64,000 bases of DNA from contig NZ_NIWD01000008.1 of assembly GCF_002277025.1 (NCBI RefSeq), forward strand, positions 720,333 to 784,332, in the 5' to 3' direction. The DNA is from Sphingopyxis sp. GW247-27LB (GTDB taxonomy: Bacteria > Pseudomonadota > Alphaproteobacteria > Sphingomonadales > Sphingomonadaceae). Shown piece by piece: positions 47,767 through 56,647 of this stretch (positions are counted from its first letter, which is position 1; every line of letters starts with the position of its first letter). The translations under genes were made by a program, and so were the position numbers. The notes under the pieces are model-generated. The model was given only the letters and a program-made list of their open reading frames with translations. It was not told the DNA's origin and did no database searches.

Positions 47767-49250
47767 CCGACCGACCCCTCCAGCGAAATCCCCAGCAATT
47801 TCTGCGCTTCGACCGCGAACTCCATCGGCAGTTGCTGCAGCACTTCCTTCGCGAAGCCGTTGACGATCAGCGCCACCGCTTCTTCCTGCCCCAGCCCGCG
47901 CTGCATCGCGTAAAAGAGCTGGTCGTCGCTGATCTTGCTGGTCGTCGCTTCATGTTCGACCTGCGCCGAGGGATTGCGGACCTCGATGTACGGCACCGTA
48001 TGCGCCCCGCAGCGGTCGCCGAGCAGCAGGCTGTCGCACTGGGTGAAGTTGCGCACGCCCTCGGCGTTCGGCGCGACGCGCACCAGTCCGCGGTAGGTGC
48101 CGCTCGACTGGCCGGCGCTGATCCCCTTCGACACGATGGTCGATCGGGTGCGCTTGCCGTTGTGGATCATCTTGGTGCCGGTGTCGGCTTGCTGATGATT
48201 GTTCGTCACCGCGACCGAATAAAATTCGCCGACGCTGTCGTCGCCGTTGAGGACGCAGCTCGGATATTTCCAGGTGATCGCGCTGCCGGTCTCGACCTGC
48301 GTCCACGACACCTTGCTGCGCTTGCCCTGACAGAGCGCGCGCTTGGTCACGAAATTATAGATGCCGCCCAGCCCCTCGGCGTTGCCGGGGTACCAGTTCT
48401 GCACCGTCGAATATTTGATCTCGGCATCGTCGAGCGCAACCAGTTCGACCACCGCGGCGTGGAGCTGGTTCTCGTCGCGCATCGGCGCGGTGCAGCCTTC
48501 GAGATAGGAGACATAGGCGCCCTTGTCGGCGACGATCAGGGTGCGCTCGAACTGCCCCGTATTCTCGGCATTGATCCGGAAATAGGTGGAAAGCTCCATC
48601 GGACAGCGCACGCCCTCGGGCACATAGACGAAGGTGCCGTCCGAAAAGACCGCGCAGTTGAGCGCCGCGAAATAATTGTCGTGCTGCGGCACCACCTTGC
48701 CGAGCCATTTCTTCACGAGATCGGGATGCTCGCGGATCGCCTCGCTGATCGACAGGAAGATGACGCCCGCCTTCTTGAGCTCTTCGCGGAAGGTGGTCGC
48801 GACGCTGACGCTGTCAAACACCGCGTCGACCGCGACCTTGCGCGCGCCCTCGACCCCGGCGAGCACCTTCTGCTCCTCGATCGGGATGCCGAGCTTCTTG
48901 TAGACCTCGAGGATTTCGGGATCGACCTCGTCTAGCGACGACAGCTTCGGCTTCGCCTTGGGCGCCGCATAATAATACGCGTCCTGGTAGTCGATCGGCG
49001 GCACGTTGAGCTTCGCCCAGTCGGGCGGCGTCATCGTCAGCCAGTGGCGATAGGCCTTCAGCCGCCAGTCGAGCATCCATTCGGGCTCGTTCTTCTTCGC
49101 GCTGATGAAGCGGACCGTGTCTTCGGACAGGCCCTTGGGCGCGAAGTCGGTCTCGATCGCCGAGGACCAGCCATGCTCATAATCGGCGACCTTGGCGGCG
49201 GCCTCGTGTGCGGCCTGGTCCTTGACGGGGAGTTCGCTGTTGTCGGTCAT
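47763..49250 (-). CDS. sufB: Fe-S assembly scaffold SufB
   Basis: 495 residues from ATG 49250 ([16 protein letters not shown]); longer in-frame starts read into a repeat. Landmarks: the central beta-helix with [20 protein letters not shown], then [20 protein letters not shown] with the conserved Cys, and the C-terminal [20 protein letters not shown] with the Glu and His needed for cluster assembly. It forms SufBC2D with the neighbouring products. Confidence 0.97.
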   Translation of the reverse strand: MTDNSELPVKDQAAHEAAAKVADYEHGWSSAIETDFAPKGLSEDTVRFISAKKNEPEWMLDWRLKAYRHWLTMTPPDWAKLNVPPIDYQDAYYYAAPKAKPKLSSLDEVDPEILEVYKKLGIPIEEQKVLAGVEGARKVAVDAVFDSVSVATTFREELKKAGVIFLSISEAIREHPDLVKKWLGKVVPQHDNYFAALNCAVFSDGTFVYVPEGVRCPMELSTYFRINAENTGQFERTLIVADKGAYVSYLEGCTAPMRDENQLHAAVVELVALDDAEIKYSTVQNWYPGNAEGLGGIYNFVTKRALCQGKRSKVSWTQVETGSAITWKYPSCVLNGDDSVGEFYSVAVTNNHQQADTGTKMIHNGKRTRSTIVSKGISAGQSSGTYRGLVRVAPNAEGVRNFTQCDSLLLGDRCGAHTVPYIEVRNPSAQVEHEATTSKISDDQLFYAMQRGLGQEEAVALIVNGFAKEVLQQLPMEFAVEAQKLLGISLEGSVG

Positions 49251-49254
49251 ATCT

Positions 49255-49746
49255 CTAACTCGTCGCTCCCGCGAAGGCGGGGGCCGTTGTCGTTTCATCC
49301 TGCGGCGTCGGAGTAAGGCCTCCAGCGGCCCCCGCCTTCGCGGGGGCGACGGTGAGGCTCGCCAGGCTGATCCCCGCCAGCGCGGCGCGGACCGCGCCGT
49401 TGACGACGCCGAGGTGCGGCTGGACCTGGCAGCTGCCTTCGAAGCCGCAGTCGTGGCGTCCCTCGTCGCAGCAGGCGGTCAGCGCGATCGGACCCTCGAC
49501 CGCCTCGATGATCTCGGCGACGTTGATCGCCGCCGCAGGGCGCGCGAGCCGCACGCCGCCGCCGCTGCCGCGCGAGGCGACGAGCAGGCCGGCGCGCGCG
49601 AGGCTGCTCACCAGCTTCTGCGCGGTCGGCCCCGGAATCCCCGTCTGCTCGGCGAGCAGCGCCGCGTGCAAAGGCACCGATCCGCACTGGCGCGCGGCGG
49701 CGCTCATCAGCACCACGGCATAATCGGCAAGGTTGGACAGGCGCAT
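49255..49746 (-). CDS. Rrf2-family regulator of the suf operon
   Basis: 163 residues from ATG 49746, with GGAGAA upstream. The winged helix is [20 protein letters not shown] plus [20 protein letters not shown]. The cysteines for an Fe-S cluster lie in [20 protein letters not shown]. It is therefore an IscR/SufR-type sensor, likely repressing suf when clusters are abundant. The normal family end is about [12 protein letters not shown]; the last 30 or so residues ([11 protein letters not shown] end) are read from a repeat at 49261-49352. It is four bases from sufB. Confidence 0.92.
   Translation of the reverse strand: MRLSNLADYAVVLMSAAARQCGSVPLHAALLAEQTGIPGPTAQKLVSSLARAGLLVASRGSGGGVRLARPAAAINVAEIIEAVEGPIALTACCDEGRHDCGFEGSCQVQPHLGVVNGAVRAALAGISLASLTVAPAKAGAAGGLTPTPQDETTTAPAFAGATS
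49261..49352. repeat. Inverted repeat CGTCGC...GCGACGG overlapping the Rrf2 gene end
   Basis: CTCCCGCGAAGGCGGGGGCC at one end and GGCCCCCGCCTTCGCGGGGG at the other are inverted copies about 50 bp apart, with CGTCG/CGACG outer ends. It occupies the Rrf2-sufB junction and is translated as the C-terminal extension of the regulator. Confidence 0.85.
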
Positions 49747-49782
49747 CGTTTCTCCGTCCGCGAATTGCGAACGATTCTTAAC

Positions 49783-49830
49783 TGGAGTAAATTGCTCCAC
49801 TTATATAGGCGAAGCTCCGGCGCGGCGCAA
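49783..49830 (-). promoter_or_regulatory. suf promoter with Rrf2 operator
   Basis: On the minus strand: -35 TTGCGC (49830-49825), a 17-base spacer, -10 TATATA (49807-49802). The near-perfect palindrome TGGAGTAAATTGCTCCA (49783-49799 on the plus strand) follows immediately, placed over the start site. This is where an Rrf2/IscR-type repressor would act. Assignment by sequence alone. Confidence 0.72.
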
Positions 49831-49856
49831 CCAAGGGGCGCTATTCGTCCGCCAAG

Positions 49857-49896
49857 AAAAAAAAGGCACCCATCCGGCCGAAGCCAAATGAGTGCC
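49857..49896 (-). terminator. Intrinsic terminator upstream of the suf promoter
   Basis: Minus-strand stem GGCACTCATTTGGC and GCCGGATGGGTGCC around a TTCG loop, followed by eight U residues. It is a strong terminator that stops minus-strand transcription from further right before the suf promoter. It lies 12 bases after the stop of the candidate short frame at 49909. Confidence 0.85.
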
Positions 49897-49908
49897 AAGA
49901 TGAAGGTC

Positions 49909-50022
49909 TCAGTCCTCGTCAGAGAGGAAGAGCTCTTCTGGGTCGCAGGCCCCGATTATGCCCGCGCCGCGATTCGCGATTGTATGGAAACGCCAAAACG
50001 ACGGGTTCGGTGCTTTTGATGG
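49909..50022 (-). other. Candidate small RNA or start-less short ORF ahead of a terminator
   Basis: Between the AraC gene and the suf promoter. One minus-strand frame (37 codons) ends CDPEELFLSDED-stop 12 bases before the terminator, but it contains no ATG, GTG or TTG. Also holds the palindrome GAAGAGCTCTTC. The strong terminator means a transcript ends here. It may be a small RNA of about 150 nt or a peptide with an unusual start. A 43-codon plus-strand frame from 49890 is the weaker alternative. The remainder of 49747-50156 holds the suf promoter and a REP-like element. Confidence 0.4.
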
Positions 50023-50054
50023 TTAATGGATCCGAGTGCGGGCGCGAATACCTC

Positions 50055-50145
50055 CGTCATTGCGAGGAGCGCAGCGACGAAGCAATCCAGGGCGGTTTAC
50101 GGGGACTCTGGATTGCCGCGTCGCCTGCGGCTCCTCGCAATGACG
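50055..50145. repeat. REP-like element with CGTCATTGCGAGG termini
   Basis: Left end CGTCATTGCGAGGAGCGCAG, right end CGGCTCCTCGCAATGACG (inverted), with inner arms GCAATCCAGGGCGG and CTCTGGATTGC. It is the same element as at 28770 and 61928. Confidence 0.88.
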
Positions 50146-50156
50146 ACAGGGAGGCG

Positions 50157-51044
50157 TCAGGTCTCGGACACCAGCGGGCTCACCTTGCCCGCGAGCTGTT
50201 TGCGGCCCTTGGTCGTCGCCTCGGTATAGTGCGAGGGGTGGCCGAGCTGCCCCGGCGTCGCGCCCGCGAAGCGCTTGATCTCGCGGATCAGGTGCGACTG
50301 GTCGTAGAAGGCGTCGCCGAGCTCCGCCGCATCGAGATTTTCGCCGCGCGCCAGCGCCGAGGCGGCACGCACCGCGCGATATTTGCGCGCCAGCATCCGC
50401 GGCGACAGGCCGTAATAATGTTTGGTCATGCGCTCGACCGAGCGGATCGACATGCCCGTCGCCTCGACCAGATCGGCGACCTGCGGCGATGCGGTGTCGG
50501 TCAGCCAGCCATCGACGGTGCGGATGAACCACATCGGCGCCGCTTCCTGCTTCTGCAGGACCTCGCGCGCGAAATTATTGCCGATCACCAGCTGCTCGGC
50601 GACGTCGGCGGCGTTCGTCAGCGCGGCGGCGACCGCTTCGATCCAGTCGCCGAACAGGTCGGCGGCGTCGATCGCGCGGTCGGTCAGCTTCTCGGCATCG
50701 TCGCCCATCAGCGCCGCCCAGCCCGCGGGGAGCAGGCCGAAGCCGAACATGCGCGTCGGGCAATGACTGATCGCGCGCACCCGCCCGCTCGTCGGCCCGA
50801 CGATATTGGCGCGGCGCACCGGCGAGCGATGGCCATCGGCGAAGACATATTCGCCGTCGGCAGCGGTTACGAAGCGGAATTGCGGGCGGTCGGCGCGCTC
50901 ATATTCGTCGAAGCTCGGCATGTTGACCCGCGCGACGTAAAAGCTCGACACCATGTCCGCGAGATCGGATTCGGGCGGGAAATATTGCAGTTCGAACGGC
51001 GCATCGCCGTCCACGCCCTGTGGCGAGGAAAGATTGTCCGACAT
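50157..51044 (-). CDS. AraC-family transcriptional regulator
   Basis: 295 residues from ATG 51044 (MSDNLSSPQGVDGDAP). A large N-terminal sensor domain (FELQYFPPESDLADMVSSFY) precedes the C-terminal two-helix-turn-helix domain: IRSVERMTKHYYGLSPRMLA followed by FYDQSHLIREIKRFAGATPG. The ligand is unknown. It lies downstream of, and reads with, the DUF885 gene (86-bp gap). Confidence 0.9.
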   Translation of the reverse strand: MSDNLSSPQGVDGDAPFELQYFPPESDLADMVSSFYVARVNMPSFDEYERADRPQFRFVTAADGEYVFADGHRSPVRRANIVGPTSGRVRAISHCPTRMFGFGLLPAGWAALMGDDAEKLTDRAIDAADLFGDWIEAVAAALTNAADVAEQLVIGNNFAREVLQKQEAAPMWFIRTVDGWLTDTASPQVADLVEATGMSIRSVERMTKHYYGLSPRMLARKYRAVRAASALARGENLDAAELGDAFYDQSHLIREIKRFAGATPGQLGHPSHYTEATTKGRKQLAGKVSPLVSET

Positions 51045-51129
51045 GACGAGACCGACCCCCGGCAGCTTTATTGCCGCCTGTTTACGATCCGTATAATTTT
51101 CCTTTCGTCGCGGTGCGTCAAGCTGCAAT

Positions 51130-52971
51130 TTATCGGGGGCTATCCTTTTGCGCCGCGATCCAGCCGTCGACCCGGCGCTCCAATATGTCGAGCGGCACCG
51201 GACCCGAGCCGAGCACGACGTCGTGGAAGGCGCGGATGTCGAAGCGGTCGCCGAGCGCCGCCTGCGCGCGGCCGCGCAATTCCATGATCTTGAGCTTGCC
51301 GATCGTATAGGCGGTCGCCTGTCCCGGATAGACGATATAGCGTTCGACGGCTTTCTCGATATCGCCGTCGGGGTTGGGGGTGTTGGCCTTCAGCCAGGCG
51401 ATCGCCTGGGCGCGGCTCCAGCGCTTGTCGTGGATGCCGGTGTCGACGACCAGCCGGCACGCGCGCCACAACTCCATGCCGAGTCGGCCGAAATCGCTGT
51501 AGGGATCGGTATAGAAGCCCATGTCCTTGCCGAGTTCCTCGGCATAGAGGCCCCAGCCTTCGGTATAGGCGGTGAAATTGCCGAAGCGGCGGAAGGGCGG
51601 CAGTCCCTCGAGCTCGGTCTGCACCGCGCGTTGCAGATGGTGGCCGGGAATCCCCTCGTGATAGACCAGCGCCTCGAGCTCGGTCTTCGACATGTCCTTG
51701 AGGTCGTAGAGGTTGACATAATAGGTGCCGGGCCGCGACCCGTCGGGCGAGGGCGATTGATAGAAGGCCTTGCCCGCCGATCCCTCGCGGAACGCCTCGA
51801 CCGCCTTCACCTGCAGCGGCGCCTTGGGCAGCGTGTTGAAGAAGGCGGGCAGCCGCGCCTCCATCGCCTTCACATGCCCGTCGACCTCGGCCAGATAGGC
51901 GGTGCGCGTCTTGTGATAATATTGCGGGCTCGTGCGCAGATGCTCGAAGAATTGCGGCAACGTGCCCTTGAAGCCGACCTTCGCCATGATCGCCTGCATC
52001 GCGCCGTGGATGCGCGCGACTTCGGAGAGGCCAAGGTCGTGGATCTGCTGCGCGGTCATGTCGGTGGTCGTGTAATTGGCGAGCAGCGCCTGATAATAGG
52101 CCGCTCCGTCGGGCAGCCGCCAGACGCCGTCGTCGGTCGGCGCCGACGCCTCTTGCCGCTGCATCTCGCCGAGCAGGCGGCGATAGGCGGGATAGGCATG
52201 GTCCCGCCACGCCGCCTGCGCGTCGCCGAGGAGCCGCGCCCTGGCGTCCGCGTCGATGTCGAGCTTGGCGACCTTCGCCGCGAAATCGGCGAGCACCGCG
52301 TTGGGGGCGGGGCGGGCGGGGTCGCTCGTCGTCAGGTTGCGGATGTCCGCGATCACATAGGCATAGACCCATTTGGGCGGCTGGATGCCGCGCGCCGCGC
52401 GCTCGGCCGATTGCGCGCTCAGCGCGTCGAGCACCGGCTCCATGCCCCCGATCCGCTCGATATAGGCGCGCGCGTCCTGGGTATCGGTGATGCGGTGGAT
52501 GTTGATCAGGAAGGCGGGCATCTGGCTCTGCGACCCGCTCATCTGGTTGAAGATATAGCTATAGTCGCGGAACGGGAACAGCTTGGCGTTGCGTTCGGCC
52601 TGCGCGTTGAACAGTTCGAACGACAGCGCGTCGTTGGCATCGAGCGCCGCGGGATCGAAGCTGCCGCGCATCGCCGCCGCCGCCGCCTGCAACAGTTTGT
52701 CGCGCGCGACCGCGGCCTCGTCGCCGACATCGTCCCAGCGGCCGTAATCTTCGTCGCGGATGCCGCGATAGGCCTTCGCCTCGGGGCTCAGCGACAGCTG
52801 CGCCGCGTCATATTTGTCGAAGAAATCGGCGAGCCCCGCGCCCGCGGGCGCCGGCTCGGCCGCCGCGGGGAGCGGGGCGGCGCCCTCCTGCGCCGCCGGC
52901 ACCGCGCAGCCCGACAGGGCGAGCGCGGCGGCGCAGACGGAGGCGGTAAGGGCGATGCGGCGATGCGACAC
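51130..52971 (-). CDS. DUF885 metallopeptidase-like lipoprotein
   Basis: 613 residues from GTG 52971 with GGAGAAAA upstream. Lipoprotein signal (ALTASVCAAALALSGC). The diagnostic zinc-binding-like motif is VYHEGIPGHHLQRAVQ, with the downstream AYTEGWGLYAEELGKDMGFY (Glu ligand) and a C-terminal RGRAQAALGDRFDIRAFHDV. The pattern is that of DUF885, distantly related to M2/M32-type carboxypeptidases; substrates are not established. Full length for the family. Confidence 0.92.
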   Translation of the reverse strand: MSHRRIALTASVCAAALALSGCAVPAAQEGAAPLPAAAEPAPAGAGLADFFDKYDAAQLSLSPEAKAYRGIRDEDYGRWDDVGDEAAVARDKLLQAAAAAMRGSFDPAALDANDALSFELFNAQAERNAKLFPFRDYSYIFNQMSGSQSQMPAFLINIHRITDTQDARAYIERIGGMEPVLDALSAQSAERAARGIQPPKWVYAYVIADIRNLTTSDPARPAPNAVLADFAAKVAKLDIDADARARLLGDAQAAWRDHAYPAYRRLLGEMQRQEASAPTDDGVWRLPDGAAYYQALLANYTTTDMTAQQIHDLGLSEVARIHGAMQAIMAKVGFKGTLPQFFEHLRTSPQYYHKTRTAYLAEVDGHVKAMEARLPAFFNTLPKAPLQVKAVEAFREGSAGKAFYQSPSPDGSRPGTYYVNLYDLKDMSKTELEALVYHEGIPGHHLQRAVQTELEGLPPFRRFGNFTAYTEGWGLYAEELGKDMGFYTDPYSDFGRLGMELWRACRLVVDTGIHDKRWSRAQAIAWLKANTPNPDGDIEKAVERYIVYPGQATAYTIGKLKIMELRGRAQAALGDRFDIRAFHDVVLGSGPVPLDILERRVDGWIAAQKDSPR

Positions 52972-53039
52972 GATTTTCTCCCGGTTTTTCGGCAGCCGCG
53001 GGCTTGCCATAGCGCCCCGCGCGGCGCAATGGCGACCCC

Positions 53040-54107
53040 ATGTCGCTCCTCGCTTCCGCCGCCGATGCCGCCTATGCCTGCGTGCGCCCGCTCGTTCATG
53101 CGACCGACGGCGAAGCGGCGCATAATCTGACGCTGAACGCGCTCCAGCCGCTGCCGCGCGCGCGCCGCGCGCTGACCAGCCCGGCGCTCGCGACCGAGCT
53201 GGCCGGAATCGCCTTTCCCAACCCGGTCGGGCTGGCGCCGGGGTTCGACAAGGATGCCCGCGTCGCGCACGCGATGCCGCATTTCGGTTTCGGCTTCGTC
53301 GAGGTCGGCACGCTGACCCCGCTGCCGCAGGCGGGCAATCCGCGCCCGCGGCTGTTCCGGCTGGTCGAGGACGGCGCGGTGATCAACCGCATGGGCTTCA
53401 ACAACGGCGGGCAGGCGGCCGCGGCTGAACGGATCGCCTGTCTCCGTCGCTATGGCCTCGCGGTGCCGCTCGGCATCAATATCGGCGCGAACAAGGACAG
53501 CGCCGACCGCATCGCCGATTATGCGAAGGGCACCGCGGCGATGGCGCCGCTCGCCGATTATCTGACGGTGAACATCTCGTCGCCCAACACGCCGGGGCTG
53601 CGCGCGCTGCAGGACAAGGGCGCGCTCGAGGCGCTGCTCGACGGCGTCGCGGCCTCGCAGGGAGACGCGGCGAAGCCCGTGTTCCTGAAGGTCGCGCCCG
53701 ATCTCGAACCCGCCGACATCGACGACATCGTCGCGGTGGCGCTCGACAAGGGGTTGGCGGCGGTGATCGTGTCGAACACCACAATCGAGCGGCCGCCGCT
53801 CGCCTCGCGCCATGCGGACGAAGCGGGGGGGCTGTCGGGCGCGCCCCTCGCGGCGCTGGCGCTGCAGCGGCTCAAGGATTTCCGAACCGCGAGCGGCGGC
53901 GCGCTGCCGCTGGTCGGCGTCGGCGGCATCGCGACTGCCGAACAGGCGTGGGAGCGCATCCGCGCCGGCGCCAGCCTCGTCCAGATCTATTCGGCGATGG
54001 TGTTCGAGGGGCCCGGCCTCGCCGGCCGCATCGCGCGCGGGTTGGAGCGCCTCGCCGCGCGCGATGGCTTCGCGAAGGTGTCCGACGCGGTGGGAACCGA
54101 GGGATAA
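53040..54107 (+). CDS. pyrD: Dihydroorotate dehydrogenase (quinone), class 2
   Basis: Oxidises dihydroorotate to orotate with quinone as acceptor in pyrimidine synthesis, on the inner membrane. 355 residues with the class 2 N-terminal helices (YACVRPLVHATDGEAAHNLT), the FMN barrel (GFGFVEVGTLTPLPQAGNPR; MGFNNGG), the catalytic-loop motif NISSPNTPGLRALQ (class 2 base is the Ser), and the C-terminal GVGGIATAEQAWERIRAGAS. Starts about 70 bp from the divergent DUF885 gene. Confidence 0.97.
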   Translation: MSLLASAADAAYACVRPLVHATDGEAAHNLTLNALQPLPRARRALTSPALATELAGIAFPNPVGLAPGFDKDARVAHAMPHFGFGFVEVGTLTPLPQAGNPRPRLFRLVEDGAVINRMGFNNGGQAAAAERIACLRRYGLAVPLGINIGANKDSADRIADYAKGTAAMAPLADYLTVNISSPNTPGLRALQDKGALEALLDGVAASQGDAAKPVFLKVAPDLEPADIDDIVAVALDKGLAAVIVSNTTIERPPLASRHADEAGGLSGAPLAALALQRLKDFRTASGGALPLVGVGGIATAEQAWERIRAGASLVQIYSAMVFEGPGLAGRIARGLERLAARDGFAKVSDAVGTEG

Positions 54108-54119
54108 AAGATAAAACCG

Positions 54120-54407
54120 TCAGCGCAGTAATTCGCTCACCAATGAAGGTTTTTTTGCGATCATGGCCAGCAATACCTGAGCGGGGCCGGTGGGGTGCCT
54201 GCGGCCCTGCTCCCAATTGAGCAGCGTGCCCTTGGCAACGCCGATGCTGCGCGCGAACGCGCTTTGCGACAGGCCCGTGCTGGCCCGGATCGCGGCCACA
54301 TCGACAGCGGGCACCTTCACCTTGTGCACGATCGCGCCGGTTTCCTTGCCTTTGGCATGATCCAGCGCTTCGTTCAGCCCCTGCATGATGCTCCTATAAG
54401 CACTCAT
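54120..54407 (-). CDS. HTH antitoxin (NadS/HigA-like)
   Basis: 95 residues from ATG 54407. The C-terminal helix-turn-helix is IRASTGLSQSAFARSIGVAK followed by NWEQGRRHPTGPAQVLLAMI, as in NadS/HigA-type antitoxins. Its start overlaps the toxin stop (ATGA), the standard arrangement of toxin-first pairs. It probably binds the palindrome at 54767. Confidence 0.9.
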   Translation of the reverse strand: MSAYRSIMQGLNEALDHAKGKETGAIVHKVKVPAVDVAAIRASTGLSQSAFARSIGVAKGTLLNWEQGRRHPTGPAQVLLAMIAKKPSLVSELLR

Positions 54408-54744
54408 CGGCGGTCTCCATAGGTTGCAACCAGTGCCTTGCTCAAATCGACGGCGGCGGCCAGTTCGGCCCTGGTCAGATTGTCCTTCTCGTTCTTGGCG
54501 AACACGGTGACGAGGTAGATTGGCATTTGCGTGCCTCCGAACACGTAGATCGTCCGGTAGCCGCCGCTCTTGCCGCTGCCCCGCGGGGAATGCGAACCTT
54601 GCGCAGACCACCGCCCAGCGGGACGCCGGCTTCCGGGTTGGCCGCGATATAGTCCACCAGCGCCCCGCGCTCGTCATCCGTCATGATCGCCTTGGCGCAT
54701 CGCAGAAACTCCGGCAGTTCGACGACGGTTTGCAAGGCGGTCAT
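54404..54744 (-). pseudogene. RelE-family toxin, frameshifted
   Basis: From ATG 54744 the frame reads a normal RelE/HigB-like start (FLRCAKAIMTDDERGALVDY; GGGLRKVRIPR). It then shifts at the GCCCCGCGGGG run (54578-54588) and continues as an unrelated tail to 54475. Adding one C to the CCCC at 54579-54582 restores GYRTIYVFGGTQMPIYLVTV, FAKNEKDNLTRAELAAAVDL and a stop overlapping the antitoxin ATG (113 aa). So this is either an inactivated toxin or a one-base sequencing error in a GC run. Confidence 0.85.
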
Positions 54745-54766
54745 GACATTCTCATCTATCCGTCAA

Positions 54767-54780
54767 TGACATATATGTCA
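54767..54780 (-). promoter_or_regulatory. Toxin-antitoxin operator and promoter
   Basis: Perfect 14-bp palindrome TGACATATATGTCA, 22 bases before the toxin start. On the minus strand it overlaps a -35 TTGACA, with TAGATG as -10 after 17 bases. Probably the autoregulatory site for the HTH antitoxin. Confidence 0.7.
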
Positions 54781-54911
54781 ATGGCGTATAACTCCTGTCC
54801 ACCGGAGCGGTTCTGGCGAATGCTTGCCCGTTATCGGGATCTCGCCCGCAGCAAAGAGGAAAATCCCGGCCGGGCTTGCACACCCCGACCCCTCGCGCCA
54901 ATGTCGCGCGC

Positions 54912-56606
54912 ATGATCAAGCGACTCCTTGCTGTCTTCAGCCTGTTCGTCATTGCCATCCCGTCGCTTGCCGCGGCGCAGGGCGTTACTTCCTCCGCCGA
55001 TCCGCGCGCGACCGAGGCCGGGCGCGCGATATTGGAGAAGGGTGGCTCGGCCGCCGATGCCGAAATGGCGATGATGCTGGTGCTGACGCTGGTCGAGCCG
55101 CAGTCGAGCGGGGTCGGCGGCGGCGGCTTCTTTATCTATCACGACGCGAAGACCGGCCAGCTCGCGACGATCGACGGCCGCGAGAAGGCGCCCGCCGCGG
55201 CGACGCCCGACCGCTTCCTCGGCAAGGACGGCAAGCCGCGCGGCTTCATGGACGTTGTTCCCGGTGGCCTGTCGGTCGGCGTCCCCGGCAATATCCGGCT
55301 GATGGAGCAGGTCCACAAGCATTGGGGCAAGCTGCCCTGGGCCGATCTCTTTCAACCGGCGATCGAGTTGGCCGACAAGGGGTTCGAGGTCACTCCCGTC
55401 CTCCACAAACTGATGAACGCCTATGCCGATGTCTGGAAGGATTTTCCCGAGATTCGCGCCATCTATTATGTCGATGGCAAGCCCGCGCCGGTCGGCACGA
55501 TCGTCAGGAACCCCGCCTATGCGAAGCTGCTCCGCGACGTCGCGGCGCGCGGCCCCGACGCCTTCTACACCGGCGCCAATGCGCAGGCGATCGTCAAGGC
55601 GGTGACGCAGGCGCCGCGCAACCGGACGAAGATGACGCTCGCCGACCTTGCGGCCTATCAGGCGAAGGAGCGGCCGGCGGTCTGCACCACCTACCGCGTC
55701 TACAAGGTCTGCGGCATGGGACCGCCCTCGTCGGGCGCGACGACCGTGTTCGGCATCCTCGGCATGCTCGAAGCCTATGACATGAAGGCGATGGGCAAGG
55801 ACAATGTGATGAGCTGGCACCTGCTCGCCGAGGCGATGCAGCTCGCCTATGCCGATCGCGGACAATATCTCGGCGACAGCGATTTCGTCGACGTGCCGGT
55901 GAAGGGCCTGCTCGACAAGCAGTATCTGGCGAGCCGCCGGATGCTGATCTCTCCTTACGCGGTGCGCAGCGACTATCCCGTCGGCACGCCGCCGGGGGCC
56001 CAGCCGCGCACGCCGTCGGGTCCGGTCGCCGAACATGGCACGACCCATTTCGTCGCGGTCGACCGCGACGGCAATGTCGCGACGATGACCTCGACCGTCG
56101 AATCGATCTTCGGCAGCCAGCTCATCGCCAATGGCTTCGTCCTCAACAACGAGCTCACCGACTTCACCCTCGCCCCCGAACAGGACGGCAAGCCCGTCGC
56201 CAACCGGGTCGAGGCGAACAAGCGGCCGCTATCCTCGATGTCGCCGACGATCGTCTACGGCCCCGACGGCCAGGTGATCCTCGCCCTCGGCTCGGCGGGC
56301 GGCAAGCGGATCATCATGCACGTCACGAAGACGCTGATCGGCGTCCTCGACTGGGGCCTTCCCGCCGAGCAGGCGATCGCGCTTCCCAATTTGTTCTTCG
56401 ACGACCAGGGCGCGATCATCGAGGATAATGCGATGGGCAAGGAGATCGCACAGGAATCGGCGGTGTTCGGCAAGCCGATCCGGCCTGAGAATTTCGGGTC
56501 GAAGGTCAATGCCGTCGAGCGCACGCCGACGGGCTGGCGCGGCGCCGCCGATCCGCGTACGCCCGGCAATTGGGCGACCGACGATCCGACCGCGGCGGCC
56601 GAATAA
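54912..56606 (+). CDS. ggt: Gamma-glutamyltransferase
   Basis: Periplasmic Ntn-hydrolase that cleaves gamma-glutamyl bonds of glutathione. 564 residues from ATG 54912. Signal peptide RLLAVFSLFVIAIPSLAAAQ. GVGGGGFFIYHDAKTG binds substrate, and the autoprocessing site with the nucleophile Thr is EHGTTHFVAVDRDGNVATMT. The oxyanion GSAGGKRI motif is in the C-terminal half. Normal length for the precursor. Confidence 0.96.
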   Translation: MIKRLLAVFSLFVIAIPSLAAAQGVTSSADPRATEAGRAILEKGGSAADAEMAMMLVLTLVEPQSSGVGGGGFFIYHDAKTGQLATIDGREKAPAAATPDRFLGKDGKPRGFMDVVPGGLSVGVPGNIRLMEQVHKHWGKLPWADLFQPAIELADKGFEVTPVLHKLMNAYADVWKDFPEIRAIYYVDGKPAPVGTIVRNPAYAKLLRDVAARGPDAFYTGANAQAIVKAVTQAPRNRTKMTLADLAAYQAKERPAVCTTYRVYKVCGMGPPSSGATTVFGILGMLEAYDMKAMGKDNVMSWHLLAEAMQLAYADRGQYLGDSDFVDVPVKGLLDKQYLASRRMLISPYAVRSDYPVGTPPGAQPRTPSGPVAEHGTTHFVAVDRDGNVATMTSTVESIFGSQLIANGFVLNNELTDFTLAPEQDGKPVANRVEANKRPLSSMSPTIVYGPDGQVILALGSAGGKRIIMHVTKTLIGVLDWGLPAEQAIALPNLFFDDQGAIIEDNAMGKEIAQESAVFGKPIRPENFGSKVNAVERTPTGWRGAADPRTPGNWATDDPTAAAE

Positions 56607-56647
56607 CAGAACAGAAAAGACTGATATCCTCCCGGGAGAGAAGAGGC

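Noticed and set aside
49857-50022. 6S RNA or tmRNA
   Set aside because: The length of about 160 nt fits 6S, but I see no closing stem between the ends; the tail of the short frame is not a tmRNA tag type (no VAA/LAA).
54475-54744. An intact 89-residue toxin
   Set aside because: Its second half does not fit any RelE domain, whereas the adjacent frame does; one missing base explains it better.
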